Positions 18,754 through 27,831 of a stretch of 33,088 nt of DNA are shown piece after piece; the first letter of the stretch is position 1; every line of letters begins with the position of its first letter. The stretch is from the NCBI GenBank assembly GCA_002747825.1, contig PDQQ01000006.1, positions 1 to 33,088 of the forward strand. Direction: 5' to 3'. The notes beneath the pieces were generated by a model. The model ran no database searches. It had not been told where the DNA came from and worked only from the letters and a program-made list of their open reading frames with translations. Made by a program: the position numbers and the translations under genes. This DNA is from Deltaproteobacteria bacterium (lineage in GTDB: Bacteria; Desulfobacterota; Desulfobulbia; Desulfobulbales; Desulfocapsaceae).

Positions 18754-18961
18754 CTAACCCCGATATTTCATCAGTTCAGGCGGTGTCAGGTTCGAAGTTT
18801 TTTGCATTACGTAATAGTAAACTATATTTACTGCAAAAATACTGAAGAAGATGGTGCCGCATGGACTGACCTTTGGTGAACGCTTTGGATATTGTAAAAC
18901 TGTAATGTTCTCGATGTAGTATATTAGAATATCAGCAATGTTTATGAAATATCCGGGCTAA
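18754..18961. mobile_element. Short inverted-end element, copy 2 (200 bp, MITE-like)
   Basis: The element spans 18758-18957 in the same orientation as copy 1. The left end CCCCGATATTTCAT and right end ATGAAATATCCGGG are inverted with one base missing on the left. CTAA stands directly outside each end (18754-18757 and 18958-18961), again a 4-bp direct repeat. Both CTAA and TTAG fit the YTAR target known for IS5 elements. The right CTAA runs into the ribosome site (AAGGAGG) of the IS3 remnant that follows. An alternative is that this repeat is the leader of that IS. Confidence 0.75.
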
Positions 18962-18971
18962 GGAGGTTTCT

Positions 18972-19823
18972 ATGAAAAAGAGACCCTACAATTACCGTCC
19001 CGAAGAAAAAGTGAAGATTTTCCAAGAACATTGTAGAGCATGTTGCAGTCTCCGCTCTATGCGACAAATACAAATGCAGCCTACCGTATTTTATCGCTTG
19101 CAGAAAGAATTTTTTGCAAATGTTCTCACAGCATTCACTAAGGAGAATAAGAGAGCCAGAGCAAAAAGATACAAGTACTTGAGACTACATTGCAGAACAA
19201 AAATGAAATACTGTCCGAGTTGTTGGAAAAGCTTATTCGATTAAAAAGATCTTGGGGTAATTTGAAAGGACTGTGGGGTCCAGATGATACCCGTGACGCA
19301 ATCGTCGATTTTATCCGCTATTGGCTTGAGAAAACCAGCGTTCCTGCCAATCGTATGTGTGACTGGATGAGGCTGCCAGCGGGCAAGTAGGTAGCTGGCA
19401 GAAACGATACGGCATGGTAAACGAGCACAACGGTTTGCTCCCAAGAGATTTCCGGCTTGAAGACGGGGGAGAGGAACGGATCTTCAACACGCAGTAGAAC
19501 ATCCTGTTGAAGGCTGCCGCCGATTGTGCTTTATGATGCTCGTTACAGATGTTGTTGCTGTCTCACCGAGCAGCGTGTATAGAGTTCTTTAAAAAGCTGG
19601 TATACTACAGAATTGGAACAAGAAAAGAAACCACGAAGGAAAAGGTTTCTGCAGCCACTCAAACCACACGAATACTGGCATATAGCGGTTTCGTACCTGA
19701 ATTAGTGCCATCGGCTATATTGCACCGGTGATAAAGCCTGAAGGACCTGAACAACAGATATTTTTGCAACGTGATAGAAAACTGGAAACAGCGAGGGAAA
19801 AAAGAAAAAGACGAGGGTTTTAA
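18972..19823 (+). pseudogene. IS3-family transposase (orfA-orfB), frameshifted and core-deleted
   Basis: An intact ribosome site (AAGGAGG) and ATG open an OrfA with YRPEEKVKI and QPTVFYRLQKEFF, the HTH and leucine-zipper part of IS3 OrfA. A frameshift near 19140-19190 moves the reading to NKNEILSELLEKLIRLK, then WGPDDTRDAIVDFIRYWLEK and a stop. OrfB pieces follow in changing frames: YGMVNEHNG, EHPVEGCRRL, VVAVSPSSVYRVL, then FLQPLKPHEYWHI. The text then jumps to SAIGYIAP and QRDRKLETAREKRKRR, the extreme C-terminus. The DDE catalytic core between WHI and SAIGY is missing, so the element cannot transpose by itself. Confidence 0.9.
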
Positions 19824-19865
19824 CCTTGAACAATAAAGTTCCCGTCTGAACCTACACGGTATCAG

Positions 19866-19910
19866 GCCCTTATTTTTTCGATAAAACTTGTAAAAAGAAT
19901 CAATAAGGGC
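19866..19910. repeat. Inverted repeat after the IS3 remnant
   Basis: GCCCTTATT (19866-19874) and AATAAGGGC (19902-19910) are perfect 9-bp inverted arms with a 27-nt spacer. They lie upstream of the HAD-UbiA gene and may be a terminator-like structure. A separate sequence, TGTAGGTTCAGACGGGAAC on the minus strand at 19840-19858, could be the right end of the IS. Confidence 0.4.
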
Positions 19911-19973
19911 GCTTGCTTGGATGATATTACAAATCAATTTCTCTTTATACTACAGGAGTTGAAAAAATAATTT

Positions 19974-21407
19974 ATGAAAGAGGCAACACCACTTATCGTT
20001 GATTTAGATAAAACTCTTATCTATACAGATTCCTTAGTTGAGTCTGTCGTTCTACTAATCAAGAAAAATCCCGTCTATTTTTTTATCATTTTTTTTTGGT
20101 TATTTAAAGGAAAAGCCCGGTTGAAAACGGAAATCGTTAATCGAGTTTCTCTTGATATAGAGACGTTACCTTACAATAAGCCTTTTATAGAATGGTTAAA
20201 AGTTGAAAAAGAAAAAGGGAGGAAGCTTTACCTTGTTACTGCAGCGCACAAAGAAATTGCAAAAAAAGTGATGAACTATCTAAATTTCTTTGATGGTTTT
20301 TTTGCGACCGAAGAAAGTTGTAATCTTAAAGGATCTAAAAAGTGCGCTTTGATTAAAGAAAAAATTGGAGATGATTTTGTCTATGCGGGGGATAGCAAAG
20401 TTGATCTTCTGATCTGGAAAGATTCTGAAGCAGCTGTTTTAGTAAATGCCCCATCTTCTCTTGCTAATGAGGTAAGAAAAAAAACAATTATAGAGGCGGA
20501 GTTTCCCCGCAAGAAAATTGGAATTAGAACCTGGCTTCGCGCGCTACGTATTCACCAATGGGTAAAAAATATATTGCTTTTTGTACCTCTTCTGACCGCT
20601 TTTGAATTTCTGAATGTGTTTAAAATCTTTAGTGTAATCTTTGCGTTTCTAGCATATTCACTTGTAGCTTCAGGGACATATGTCCTCAATGATATTTTTG
20701 ACTTAAATTCTGACCGCGCTCATATGTTAAAGCGTCATAGACCTTTTGCCTGTGGGGACATCCAGATTATTAATGGTATTGTTATAGCAGGAATTTTCTT
20801 TATTCTTGCACTGACAATTGCACTGTATATATCTGAAGTTTTTACAGCAATACTGGCTTTCTATTTTATTTTAACCGTTACTTATAGTTTATTTTTCAAA
20901 AAACATATAATCATCGATGTCATTATATTATCATTTCTCTATACATTACGTATTATCGCAGGGGTAACCGTTATTCAAGTCGACATCAGTTCATGGTTAT
21001 TTGCTTTTTCTATGTTCTTATTCCTAAGTTTAGCGCTTATAAAACGTTGCGGAGAGCTCGTTTCTTTTGGAAAAGAGGATCAAAAAAGAACCATTGTCGG
21101 CCGGGATTATATGCCTTCTGACCTTGTTGTTCTTTGGCCGTTAGGCGTTGGAGCATCACTTTTAGCTATAGTGGTTTTATCTTTATTCATTAATGCCCCT
21201 GAAACACAACAAAAATATGCTTCACCTGAATTACTTTGGGGCCCTGCTGTTGTGATAATGTATTGGTTAGGCCGCATGTGGATAAAAACGTCTCGGGGCG
21301 AGATAGATGATGATCCAATTCTTTACGTAATAAAAGATAGTATAAGTTATATGATATTCTTTTTCACTATTTCTATAACAATAATTTCTTATTTCTATAC
21401 GATTTGA
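19974..21407 (+). CDS. HAD phosphatase fused to UbiA-type prenyl/phosphoribosyl transferase
   Basis: This is a two-domain protein of 477 residues. Residues 1-175 are a HAD phosphatase: motif I DLDKT (Asp10, Asp12), motif II Thr89 in LVTA, a lysine in GSKK, and motif IV GDSKVD (Asp140, Asp144). Residues 185-477 are an integral-membrane UbiA domain with NDIFDLNSDR (Asn239, Asp243, Asp247), KRHRPFACG, and YSLFFKK...IDV leading to LR. The last pattern resembles 5-phosphoribosyl-1-phosphate:decaprenyl-phosphate transferases (Rv3806c type) more than ubiquinone enzymes. The fusion would make polyprenyl-phosphoryl-5-phosphoribose and then remove its phosphate. It is AT-rich like the rest of the block, follows the IS3 remnant and converges on glmS. 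Confidence 0.85.
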   Translation: MKEATPLIVDLDKTLIYTDSLVESVVLLIKKNPVYFFIIFFWLFKGKARLKTEIVNRVSLDIETLPYNKPFIEWLKVEKEKGRKLYLVTAAHKEIAKKVMNYLNFFDGFFATEESCNLKGSKKCALIKEKIGDDFVYAGDSKVDLLIWKDSEAAVLVNAPSSLANEVRKKTIIEAEFPRKKIGIRTWLRALRIHQWVKNILLFVPLLTAFEFLNVFKIFSVIFAFLAYSLVASGTYVLNDIFDLNSDRAHMLKRHRPFACGDIQIINGIVIAGIFFILALTIALYISEVFTAILAFYFILTVTYSLFFKKHIIIDVIILSFLYTLRIIAGVTVIQVDISSWLFAFSMFLFLSLALIKRCGELVSFGKEDQKRTIVGRDYMPSDLVVLWPLGVGASLLAIVVLSLFINAPETQQKYASPELLWGPAVVIMYWLGRMWIKTSRGEIDDDPILYVIKDSISYMIFFFTISITIISYFYTI

Positions 21408-21425
21408 AGGGAAAAAGTTAAAAAG

Positions 21426-23267
21426 CTACTCAACGGTAACGCTTTTCGCCAGATTACGCGGCTGATCGACATCACAGCCTCTTTTTTCGGCGATACAATA
21501 GGCCAGTAACTGGGCCGGGATCGTGTAGAGGATCGGGTTCATGGCCTCTGCAACCCGGGGAAGATAGATAACATCATCGGCTATGGCCTTCAGATGCTCA
21601 TCCCCCTCTGAACCAATCAGAATAACACGCCCCTCTCTGGCCTTTATCTCTTCAATATTTGAGATCGATTTTTGATAGACCTCATCCTGCGGGACCAGCC
21701 CCAGAACAGGCATATCCTTATCGATAAGGGCGATAGGCCCGTGCTTCAGCTCTCCTGATGCGTAACCCTCTGCATGGATATAGGATATCTCCTTGAGTTT
21801 GAGGGCCCCTTCAAGGGCAATGGGAAAATTGGCGCCCCGTCCGACAAAGAGAAAATCCCGACAGTCGTAGTAGGAGGCAACCAGAGCGCGTATATCCTCC
21901 TGGACCCTGTCAAGTATCTTGTCGATAGAGACTGCGATATTGACAAGCTCCCGGGCAAGCCTTTTACGCTCGACTTCTGGCAGGGTTTGCCGTTTTTCGG
22001 CGAGAAAGAGAGTAAGGAGGAAGAGTGCCGCCAGCTGGGCGGTAAAGGCCTTGGTCGATGCAACACCGATTTCCGGCCCTGCATGGGTATAGATCGTACC
22101 ATCAGCTTCGCGTGTCATCGTCGAACCGACGACATTGCACAGGGCAAGGGTCCTTGCCCCCAGCTCTCTGGCCTTTCTCAGGCTGGCAAGGGTGTCCGCC
22201 GTTTCACCGGACTGGGATATACAGCAGGTGAGAGTCCGCTCATTGACCAGCAGATGCCGATAGCGAAATTCCGAGGCAATATCCACCTCAACCGGGATAT
22301 GCGCAAACTTTTCAATCCAGTACTTCGCGACAAGGGCAGAGTGCCAGGAGGTCCCGCAGGCAACAAAGACGATACGTTCAATATCCGCCAACTCTGCCTC
22401 GGAGAGATTGAACTCCGGGAGGTTTACTGTTCCCGATTCCAGATGGATCCGGCCGCTGATCGTATTGGTTATCGCCTGGGGCTGCTCGTGGATCTCCTTG
22501 AGCATAAAATGTTTATAGCCAGCCTTTTCTGCCATTGCCGGACTCCAGTCGACGACCTGTACCTTCTTCTTCAACCGTTCTCCGGTGACCGCAGAGATGA
22601 CCTGAAAATTGTCTTTCTTTAAGACGGCAATCTCCATATCATCAAGAAACACCACCTGGTTGGTGTAGGGAAGAAGGGCCGGAATATCGGAGGCCATAAA
22701 GCTGTCACCCTCTCTCCCCACCCCAAGAACCAGCGGGCTCTGGTTACGCACCGCAATCAATGTATCAGGTTCTGCCGCCCATAAGACTCCAATGGCAAAA
22801 GAGCCTTCAAGCAGTGGTACAACCTTTTGCACAGCGGCGACCAGACCAAGCTGCAGATGCTCTTCAATGAGATGCGCCAGGACCTCGGTATCCGTTTCAG
22901 AAGAAAAACGATGACCTTTTTCGAGAAGTCCCTGGCGCAGGGCGTGGTAATTCTCGATGATCCCGTTATGGGCAACGACCAGCTCACCTGTGCAGTCAGA
23001 ATGGGGATGCGCATTTTCTGTTGTTGGTGCCCCATGTGTCGCCCATCTGGTATGCCCCAGACCGATATATGCTGGAGCAACAAGTGCCTCGCCGATGATC
23101 GACTCAAGCCGGCTCAACTTGCCCTTTGAGCGATGTTTGACCAGGGTATTCTTCTCCAGATAGACGATGCCTGCAGAGTCATAGCCCCGGTATTCGAGCC
23201 GTTTCAAGCCCTCGAGCAGTATGGGGACAACACGTTTTTCTCCGCAATAGCCAACAATTCCGCACAT
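21426..23267 (-). CDS. glmS: Glutamine-fructose-6-phosphate aminotransferase (isomerizing)
   Basis: This cytoplasmic enzyme converts fructose-6-phosphate and glutamine to glucosamine-6-phosphate and glutamate, the entry step to UDP-GlcNAc for peptidoglycan and LPS. The start is ATG 23267, giving Met-Cys-Gly with Cys2 as the class II glutaminase nucleophile. AGAGGA sits 6 bp upstream, so the 13 extra codons of the longer frame are excluded. The 613 residues are normal for the family. The glutaminase domain shows GLGHTRWATHG and HNGIIENY. Two SIS domains follow, with CGTSWHSAL, SQSGETADT and SGELKHGPIALID. The universal C-terminus NLAKSVTVE is intact. It is convergent with the HAD-UbiA gene, 18 bp apart. 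Confidence 0.97.
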   Translation of the reverse strand: MCGIVGYCGEKRVVPILLEGLKRLEYRGYDSAGIVYLEKNTLVKHRSKGKLSRLESIIGEALVAPAYIGLGHTRWATHGAPTTENAHPHSDCTGELVVAHNGIIENYHALRQGLLEKGHRFSSETDTEVLAHLIEEHLQLGLVAAVQKVVPLLEGSFAIGVLWAAEPDTLIAVRNQSPLVLGVGREGDSFMASDIPALLPYTNQVVFLDDMEIAVLKKDNFQVISAVTGERLKKKVQVVDWSPAMAEKAGYKHFMLKEIHEQPQAITNTISGRIHLESGTVNLPEFNLSEAELADIERIVFVACGTSWHSALVAKYWIEKFAHIPVEVDIASEFRYRHLLVNERTLTCCISQSGETADTLASLRKARELGARTLALCNVVGSTMTREADGTIYTHAGPEIGVASTKAFTAQLAALFLLTLFLAEKRQTLPEVERKRLARELVNIAVSIDKILDRVQEDIRALVASYYDCRDFLFVGRGANFPIALEGALKLKEISYIHAEGYASGELKHGPIALIDKDMPVLGLVPQDEVYQKSISNIEEIKAREGRVILIGSEGDEHLKAIADDVIYLPRVAEAMNPILYTIPAQLLAYCIAEKRGCDVDQPRNLAKSVTVE

Positions 23268-23387
23268 AACCGTCCTCTTTTCAAAAAGTAGAAACGCACG
23301 TCTCAATCACCGCAGGCTGTATCCAACCAACAGAGACGTATAAACAAATCTATCTAGACCTCTGAACGATTCTACCATAGAGCAGTA

Positions 23388-23440
23388 TAAAAAACAGCCC
23401 TCCACTTGCCACCGGCAAAAGCGGTGAAAAGTGAAGGGCT
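23388..23440 (-). terminator. Rho-independent terminator downstream of the FadL-type gene
   Basis: Read on the minus strand, AGCCCT-CACTT-CACCG pairs with CGGTG-AAGTG-AGGGCT (arms at 23396-23418 and 23424-23440, small bulges). It is followed by GTTTTTTAT. It sits about 100 bp after the FadL-type stop codon and ahead of glmS. Confidence 0.8.
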
Positions 23441-23537
23441 TCTGCCCAAATCCGATCTTTTATCGGTAACGTTTTGTTTGCACAAACGACAAGGCCCTGC
23501 GCACAAGAAAAAACGCAGGATGCCTTGCAGAAGCGGC

Positions 23538-24758
23538 TTAGAACTTATAGTTCAGGCCAAGGGTGAACAGCAGCGCCGAGGCGCCGGAAAAATCACCATA
23601 CACACGATCGCGCGGATCGGCTTTCACGGCCCTGTCTTCCTTATAGTCGTAGAGCAGGGCAGCACCTATCTCCATCTGCTCGTTGATATCGTACTGCATA
23701 CCGATGGAATAGATCCAGGCATCAGAATCCGGGACAGAAAAATCAACCTTTTCATCGGGTATCGGGTTCTCATCAAAGGAAAAGCCGAGCAGAAGATCAA
23801 GCTGACTGGTCGCCTGGTAGGTCAAGCCAATGCGGTAGGCATTTGTATCATTCCAGTTCCTGACGATGGGCCGCTCAAACGGATTACCCGGGATCTGCGG
23901 TTCATAGTTGATATCAAGCGCCTCGTACTCTGACCAGTAGGTCCTGTCCCAGGTAAGCTCGACATTCAGGTTATCCAGGACATCGTAGGCAAAAGAGACA
24001 GAAAATATCGCAGGAAGAGGAACAGAGACATTCACATCCCAGTTCGACAGTCTCCGCCCCATAAGATTGAGGTCGCCCTCATCTTCAAAATCAAGATCCA
24101 CCGTTGAACGATAGGTGACAGCAATATCCATTCCCTCGACAGGTTGTACATCAAGGGCCAGATTCCAGCCCCATTCGAAGGTCTGACCGTTCAGATCTGT
24201 TCCCAGCGGGATACCCAGACCGGCGGCATCATTTTTTAAGGTAGCATCCGCATACAGCAAACGCGCTCCTCCAGCCACAGAAACCATCTCTGCAAAGGAG
24301 TACGACACAGTCGGATTCATCTCAAAGACCTTAAGAGAAAACTCCTCGGCCACGGCACGGGCGTAGGGAGACTTCCAGCGTTTTGCCAGCCCGTTCGGGG
24401 CAACAAAGGCCATTCCAAAGCGCAACCCAGAAAAATCCGGAGAAACCAGAAAACCGGTCGGCAATAAAAAATGCTCCTCTTCCGATGCACTGTTGTACAG
24501 TGGAACCCTGGCATCATCGTAGTCAATCGAGGCGAGGTGAATATATGTCAAGTCAGCCTGAACCTGCCACTTATCGTCCATCCAGGACATTTTTGCCGGA
24601 TTGAAGTACGCCGCATCCGCCCTGGCTGCCGATGCGATGTTTGCCCCCGCCTTTGCGGTCGAATCGACTGACTGTTCCGGAATACGCCAGCCTGAGGCAA
24701 AGGCCGAACCGGCAAAAAGGATTGAAAGGGCCGTAACTGCACAAATTTTTTTTCTCAT
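23538..24758 (-). CDS. FadL/OmpP1/TodX-family outer-membrane channel
   Basis: This is an outer-membrane beta-barrel of the family that takes up long-chain fatty acids and hydrophobic compounds. ATG 24758 is chosen because GAGAGGAAC precedes it by about 7 bp and a Sec signal follows (MRKKICAVTALSILFAG, cleavage near AFA/SGW). The mature N-terminus has the family hatch pattern: WRIPEQSVDS, AGANIASAARADAAYFNPAKM. The polypeptide of 406 residues ends in a terminal Phe (LGLNYKF), as outer-membrane barrels do. The specific substrate cannot be told. It is monocistronic by appearance, with a terminator downstream and a promoter candidate about 170 bp upstream. Confidence 0.9.
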   Translation of the reverse strand: MRKKICAVTALSILFAGSAFASGWRIPEQSVDSTAKAGANIASAARADAAYFNPAKMSWMDDKWQVQADLTYIHLASIDYDDARVPLYNSASEEEHFLLPTGFLVSPDFSGLRFGMAFVAPNGLAKRWKSPYARAVAEEFSLKVFEMNPTVSYSFAEMVSVAGGARLLYADATLKNDAAGLGIPLGTDLNGQTFEWGWNLALDVQPVEGMDIAVTYRSTVDLDFEDEGDLNLMGRRLSNWDVNVSVPLPAIFSVSFAYDVLDNLNVELTWDRTYWSEYEALDINYEPQIPGNPFERPIVRNWNDTNAYRIGLTYQATSQLDLLLGFSFDENPIPDEKVDFSVPDSDAWIYSIGMQYDINEQMEIGAALLYDYKEDRAVKADPRDRVYGDFSGASALLFTLGLNYKF

Positions 24759-24929
24759 CTTTGTTCCTCTCGTTAACAAGCAATTCTCCTTTATAGGAGA
24801 CCTCCCACCTGCCATCGTGGAGTTTGGAAGCCACCCAACCAATTACTACCACCGAGTACATTTGACCAATCCGACACCGGATCGGCCATAACAATGCATA
24901 ACAAGGCCCGTTCTCCTTAATACAGATGA

Positions 24930-24957
24930 TCTATAGAAGTCAACTATAAAGGTACAA
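24930..24957 (-). promoter_or_regulatory. Candidate promoter of the FadL-type gene
   Basis: On the minus strand TTGTAC (24957-24952) and TATAGA (24935-24930) are spaced 16 bp. This leaves a leader of about 170 nt before the ATG. TTGACT at 24944-24939 is a competing -35. Confidence 0.35.
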
Positions 24958-24983
24958 CAGACAGGCAGGGTCTGGTGAGGAAC

Positions 24984-25012
24984 CACAGGAAAAGTTTTTA
25001 TATTTCCCTGTG
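24984..25012. repeat. Inverted repeat between rnhA and the FadL-type gene
   Basis: CACAGGAAAA and its partner TTTCCCTGTG form 10-bp arms (one G-T pair) with a loop of about nine bases, some 30 bp after the rnhA stop. A T-run is lacking, so it may be a weak terminator or an RNA-stabilising hairpin for rnhA. Confidence 0.45.
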
Positions 25013-25040
25013 AAAACAGAATGTTTTCGAGGAATACAGG

Positions 25041-25736
25041 CTAACGGCAGCCTTGTTCATAGACCGTATCAACAGAGGAAGGATTACTCCGGGATGCCGC
25101 AAGGGCCAGCTGGTCACATCGTTCGTTATCGGCATCTCCGGCATGGCCCCTGACCCAGTAAAAGACCACGTTTAAAGGCGTCAATAAGGCCAGAAGAGAC
25201 TGCCAGAGATCAAGGTTTGCCGGTTCGCTGCCGTCACTTTTTCGCCAGCCGTTGCTCTGCCATTTTCTGGCCCAGCCCTTTTCTATGCCATTGACCAGGT
25301 AACTCGAATCAGAAAAGAGATGTATCCTGGAGGTTGTTTTACCAAGTTTTTCGAGGGCGACGATCGCCGCGGTCAGCTCCATGCGATTGTTGGTGGTCAT
25401 ACGGAACCCGCCGCTATACTCGAGCTGCTGTCCCTCTCTTTTGATAACGAACCCGTAACCGCCCGGACCGGGATTATTGATACAGCCACCATCGGTATAG
25501 ATGACGATATCATTGGCCTGCAGGTCAGGAACACTGCTCTCTTTGATCGGTTGTGTTGATTTGGTTTTTTTTTCAAGCACCGGGGCAGACAGCCAGAGGC
25601 GGGCCTCTGTTTCCGAGGTAAAGCCTTTATACAAGGCCTTTGGATAGCCCTTGACCAGCTTTTCAACGGTACTCCAGTCAGCAAAGATACCGGTCTTTCT
25701 GCCGCAGGCCACCGCATATATTTTTTTCTTTGCCAT
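25041..25736 (-). CDS. rnhA: Ribonuclease HI with N-terminal hybrid-binding domain
   Basis: The enzyme cleaves RNA in RNA-DNA hybrids. ATG 25736 gives 231 residues. Residues 1-50 (KKIYAVACGRKTGIFADWST, then YPKALYKGFTSETEARLWL) are the RNase_H1_N (viroplasmin-like) hybrid-binding domain typical of eukaryotic RNase H1 and found in some bacteria. A linker of about 25 residues leads to the catalytic domain: Asp82 (IYTDGGC), Glu120 (NRMELTA), Asp143 (FSDSSY), His198 in RGHAG and Asp208 (NERCDQL). All four metal-binding residues are present. Upstream there is only a distant GGGA as ribosome site. The tgt-yajC terminator stands between it and yajC. Confidence 0.93.
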   Translation of the reverse strand: MAKKKIYAVACGRKTGIFADWSTVEKLVKGYPKALYKGFTSETEARLWLSAPVLEKKTKSTQPIKESSVPDLQANDIVIYTDGGCINNPGPGGYGFVIKREGQQLEYSGGFRMTTNNRMELTAAIVALEKLGKTTSRIHLFSDSSYLVNGIEKGWARKWQSNGWRKSDGSEPANLDLWQSLLALLTPLNVVFYWVRGHAGDADNERCDQLALAASRSNPSSVDTVYEQGCR

Positions 25737-25773
25737 TATCTGTGTCCCAAAAACTCTGTGAGGGGTATAATAC

Positions 25774-25806
25774 AAGAAAACCGGATCCTCTTTGCAGAAG
25801 ACCCGG
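25774..25806 (-). terminator. Rho-independent terminator of the tgt-yajC unit
   Basis: On the minus strand CCGGGTCTTC (25806 leftward) pairs with GAGGATCCGG across a TGCAAA loop. TTTTCTTG follows, giving a 10-bp stem with two wobble pairs. Confidence 0.8.
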
Positions 25807-25875
25807 CAACATCGAGGAAGCTTTACACAAGCTCCCTTTCTTTACAACCTGTAAAGATCAGCAGCCTCGAATTCC

Positions 25876-26223
25876 TCACCCCCCGGCGGGCTTCTTTGCC
25901 TCTTTATCGGGTACAGCTTCCTTGGTCAATGAGCCGCCCACCGCATCACGGGAAATCTTGATGGTAATGTCTTTTGCAACCTCGAGGGTAACAACCGTAT
26001 CGGTAAGACCAACGATGGTCCCGTGGATGCCGCCCTTGGTGACGACCTTATTGCCTTTCTTCAGGTTATTGAGAAAGAGCTGATGCTGCTTTGCCTGCTT
26101 CTGTTGGGGACGTATCAGCAGAAAATAGAAAACAACAAAAATCAAAATAAGCGGAATAAAGGAAGCAAACCCTCCAGCCGCGCCTGCAGCCGGTGCACCG
26201 GCCGCGTGAGCAACACTTACCAT
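25876..26223 (-). CDS. yajC: YajC, Sec translocon accessory subunit
   Basis: This small inner-membrane protein associates with SecDF of the Sec translocase. From ATG 26223 (GGAGG 6 bp upstream) it has 115 residues. An Ala/Gly-rich N-terminus is followed by one membrane helix (SFIPLILIFVVFYFLLIRP), the RPQQKQAKQH segment, and the conserved NNLKKGNKVVTKGGIHGTIV and VTLEVAKDITIKISRDAV blocks. The Ala/Lys-rich tail is normal. It lies 90 bp downstream of tgt, the order seen in many bacteria. The usual secD-secF partners are absent here: a terminator and rnhA follow. Confidence 0.95.
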   Translation of the reverse strand: MVSVAHAAGAPAAGAAGGFASFIPLILIFVVFYFLLIRPQQKQAKQHQLFLNNLKKGNKVVTKGGIHGTIVGLTDTVVTLEVAKDITIKISRDAVGGSLTKEAVPDKEAKKPAGG

Positions 26224-26313
26224 AAGAAACCTCCGGTTAATAACAAAAAACAAAAACGCAAGCCTCGATCAGCCTGCTCCACAACTCGTATATAGACTCT
26301 ATCGGCAGGGTAA

Positions 26314-27507
<1,194 letters not shown>

Positions 27508-27509
27508 CT

Positions 27510-27538
27510 ATTATAACGGATAAAAAACACCTTGCATT
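27510..27538 (-). promoter_or_regulatory. Candidate promoter for tgt-yajC
   Basis: A perfect TATAAT on the minus strand occupies 27515-27510. ATGCAA/AATGCA lies 16-17 bp before it and is a poor -35. The leader to the tgt ATG would be about 75 nt. Confidence 0.45.
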
Positions 27539-27651
27539 CAGATTCGGGAGAGAAAAAAAACACGGAATCCCTATACACCGGTGCGAGTATACACCAAGCC
27601 GACAATTCTGTAATCTGGAAAAGGGCAACGCAGCCTTCACCGGCTCATTTC

Positions 27652-27768
27652 AAGAAAAAAAGGCTCTGGCAGAAGCTGATACAGCGGGGTAACAGGAGAG
27701 AGCCTTTGCCTACGGGGAGCTCTTCCTGCCGCATGTTCACTTTTTCAGGCTGACCCCGAATGCCATGT
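27652..27768 (-). ncRNA. Candidate small RNA ending in a terminator hairpin
   Basis: On the minus strand AAAGGCTCT (27707-27699) and AGAGCCTTT (27667-27659) form a perfect 9-bp stem around a 31-nt loop, followed by further T residues to 27655. Upstream on the same strand TTGCGG (27803-27798) and CATTAT (27780-27775) are spaced 17 bp, giving a start near 27768. A transcript of about 115 nt would result. No known RNA family is recognised, and the hairpin lies between a minus-strand gene start and a plus-strand gene, where no mRNA is expected to end. Confidence 0.3.
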
Positions 27769-27770
27769 TA

Positions 27771-27779
27771 TGGTATAAT
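27771..27779 (+). promoter_or_regulatory. Extended -10 promoter of the PilZ-protein gene
   Basis: TGGTATAAT is a perfect extended -10 (TG-n-TATAAT). CTGACC at 27750-27755 is a fair -35, 18 bp upstream. The start near 27786 leaves a leader of about 46 nt. Confidence 0.6.
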
Positions 27780-27831
27780 GGAAGGAGAGCATCTTTCCCG
27801 CAATCTGCTTCACAGCTCATAAGTCATTGTT

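Noticed and set aside
27532..27753. 73-codon plus-strand frame before the PilZ gene
   Set aside because: No family resemblance, poor start context, and it crosses the terminator hairpin of the candidate small RNA.
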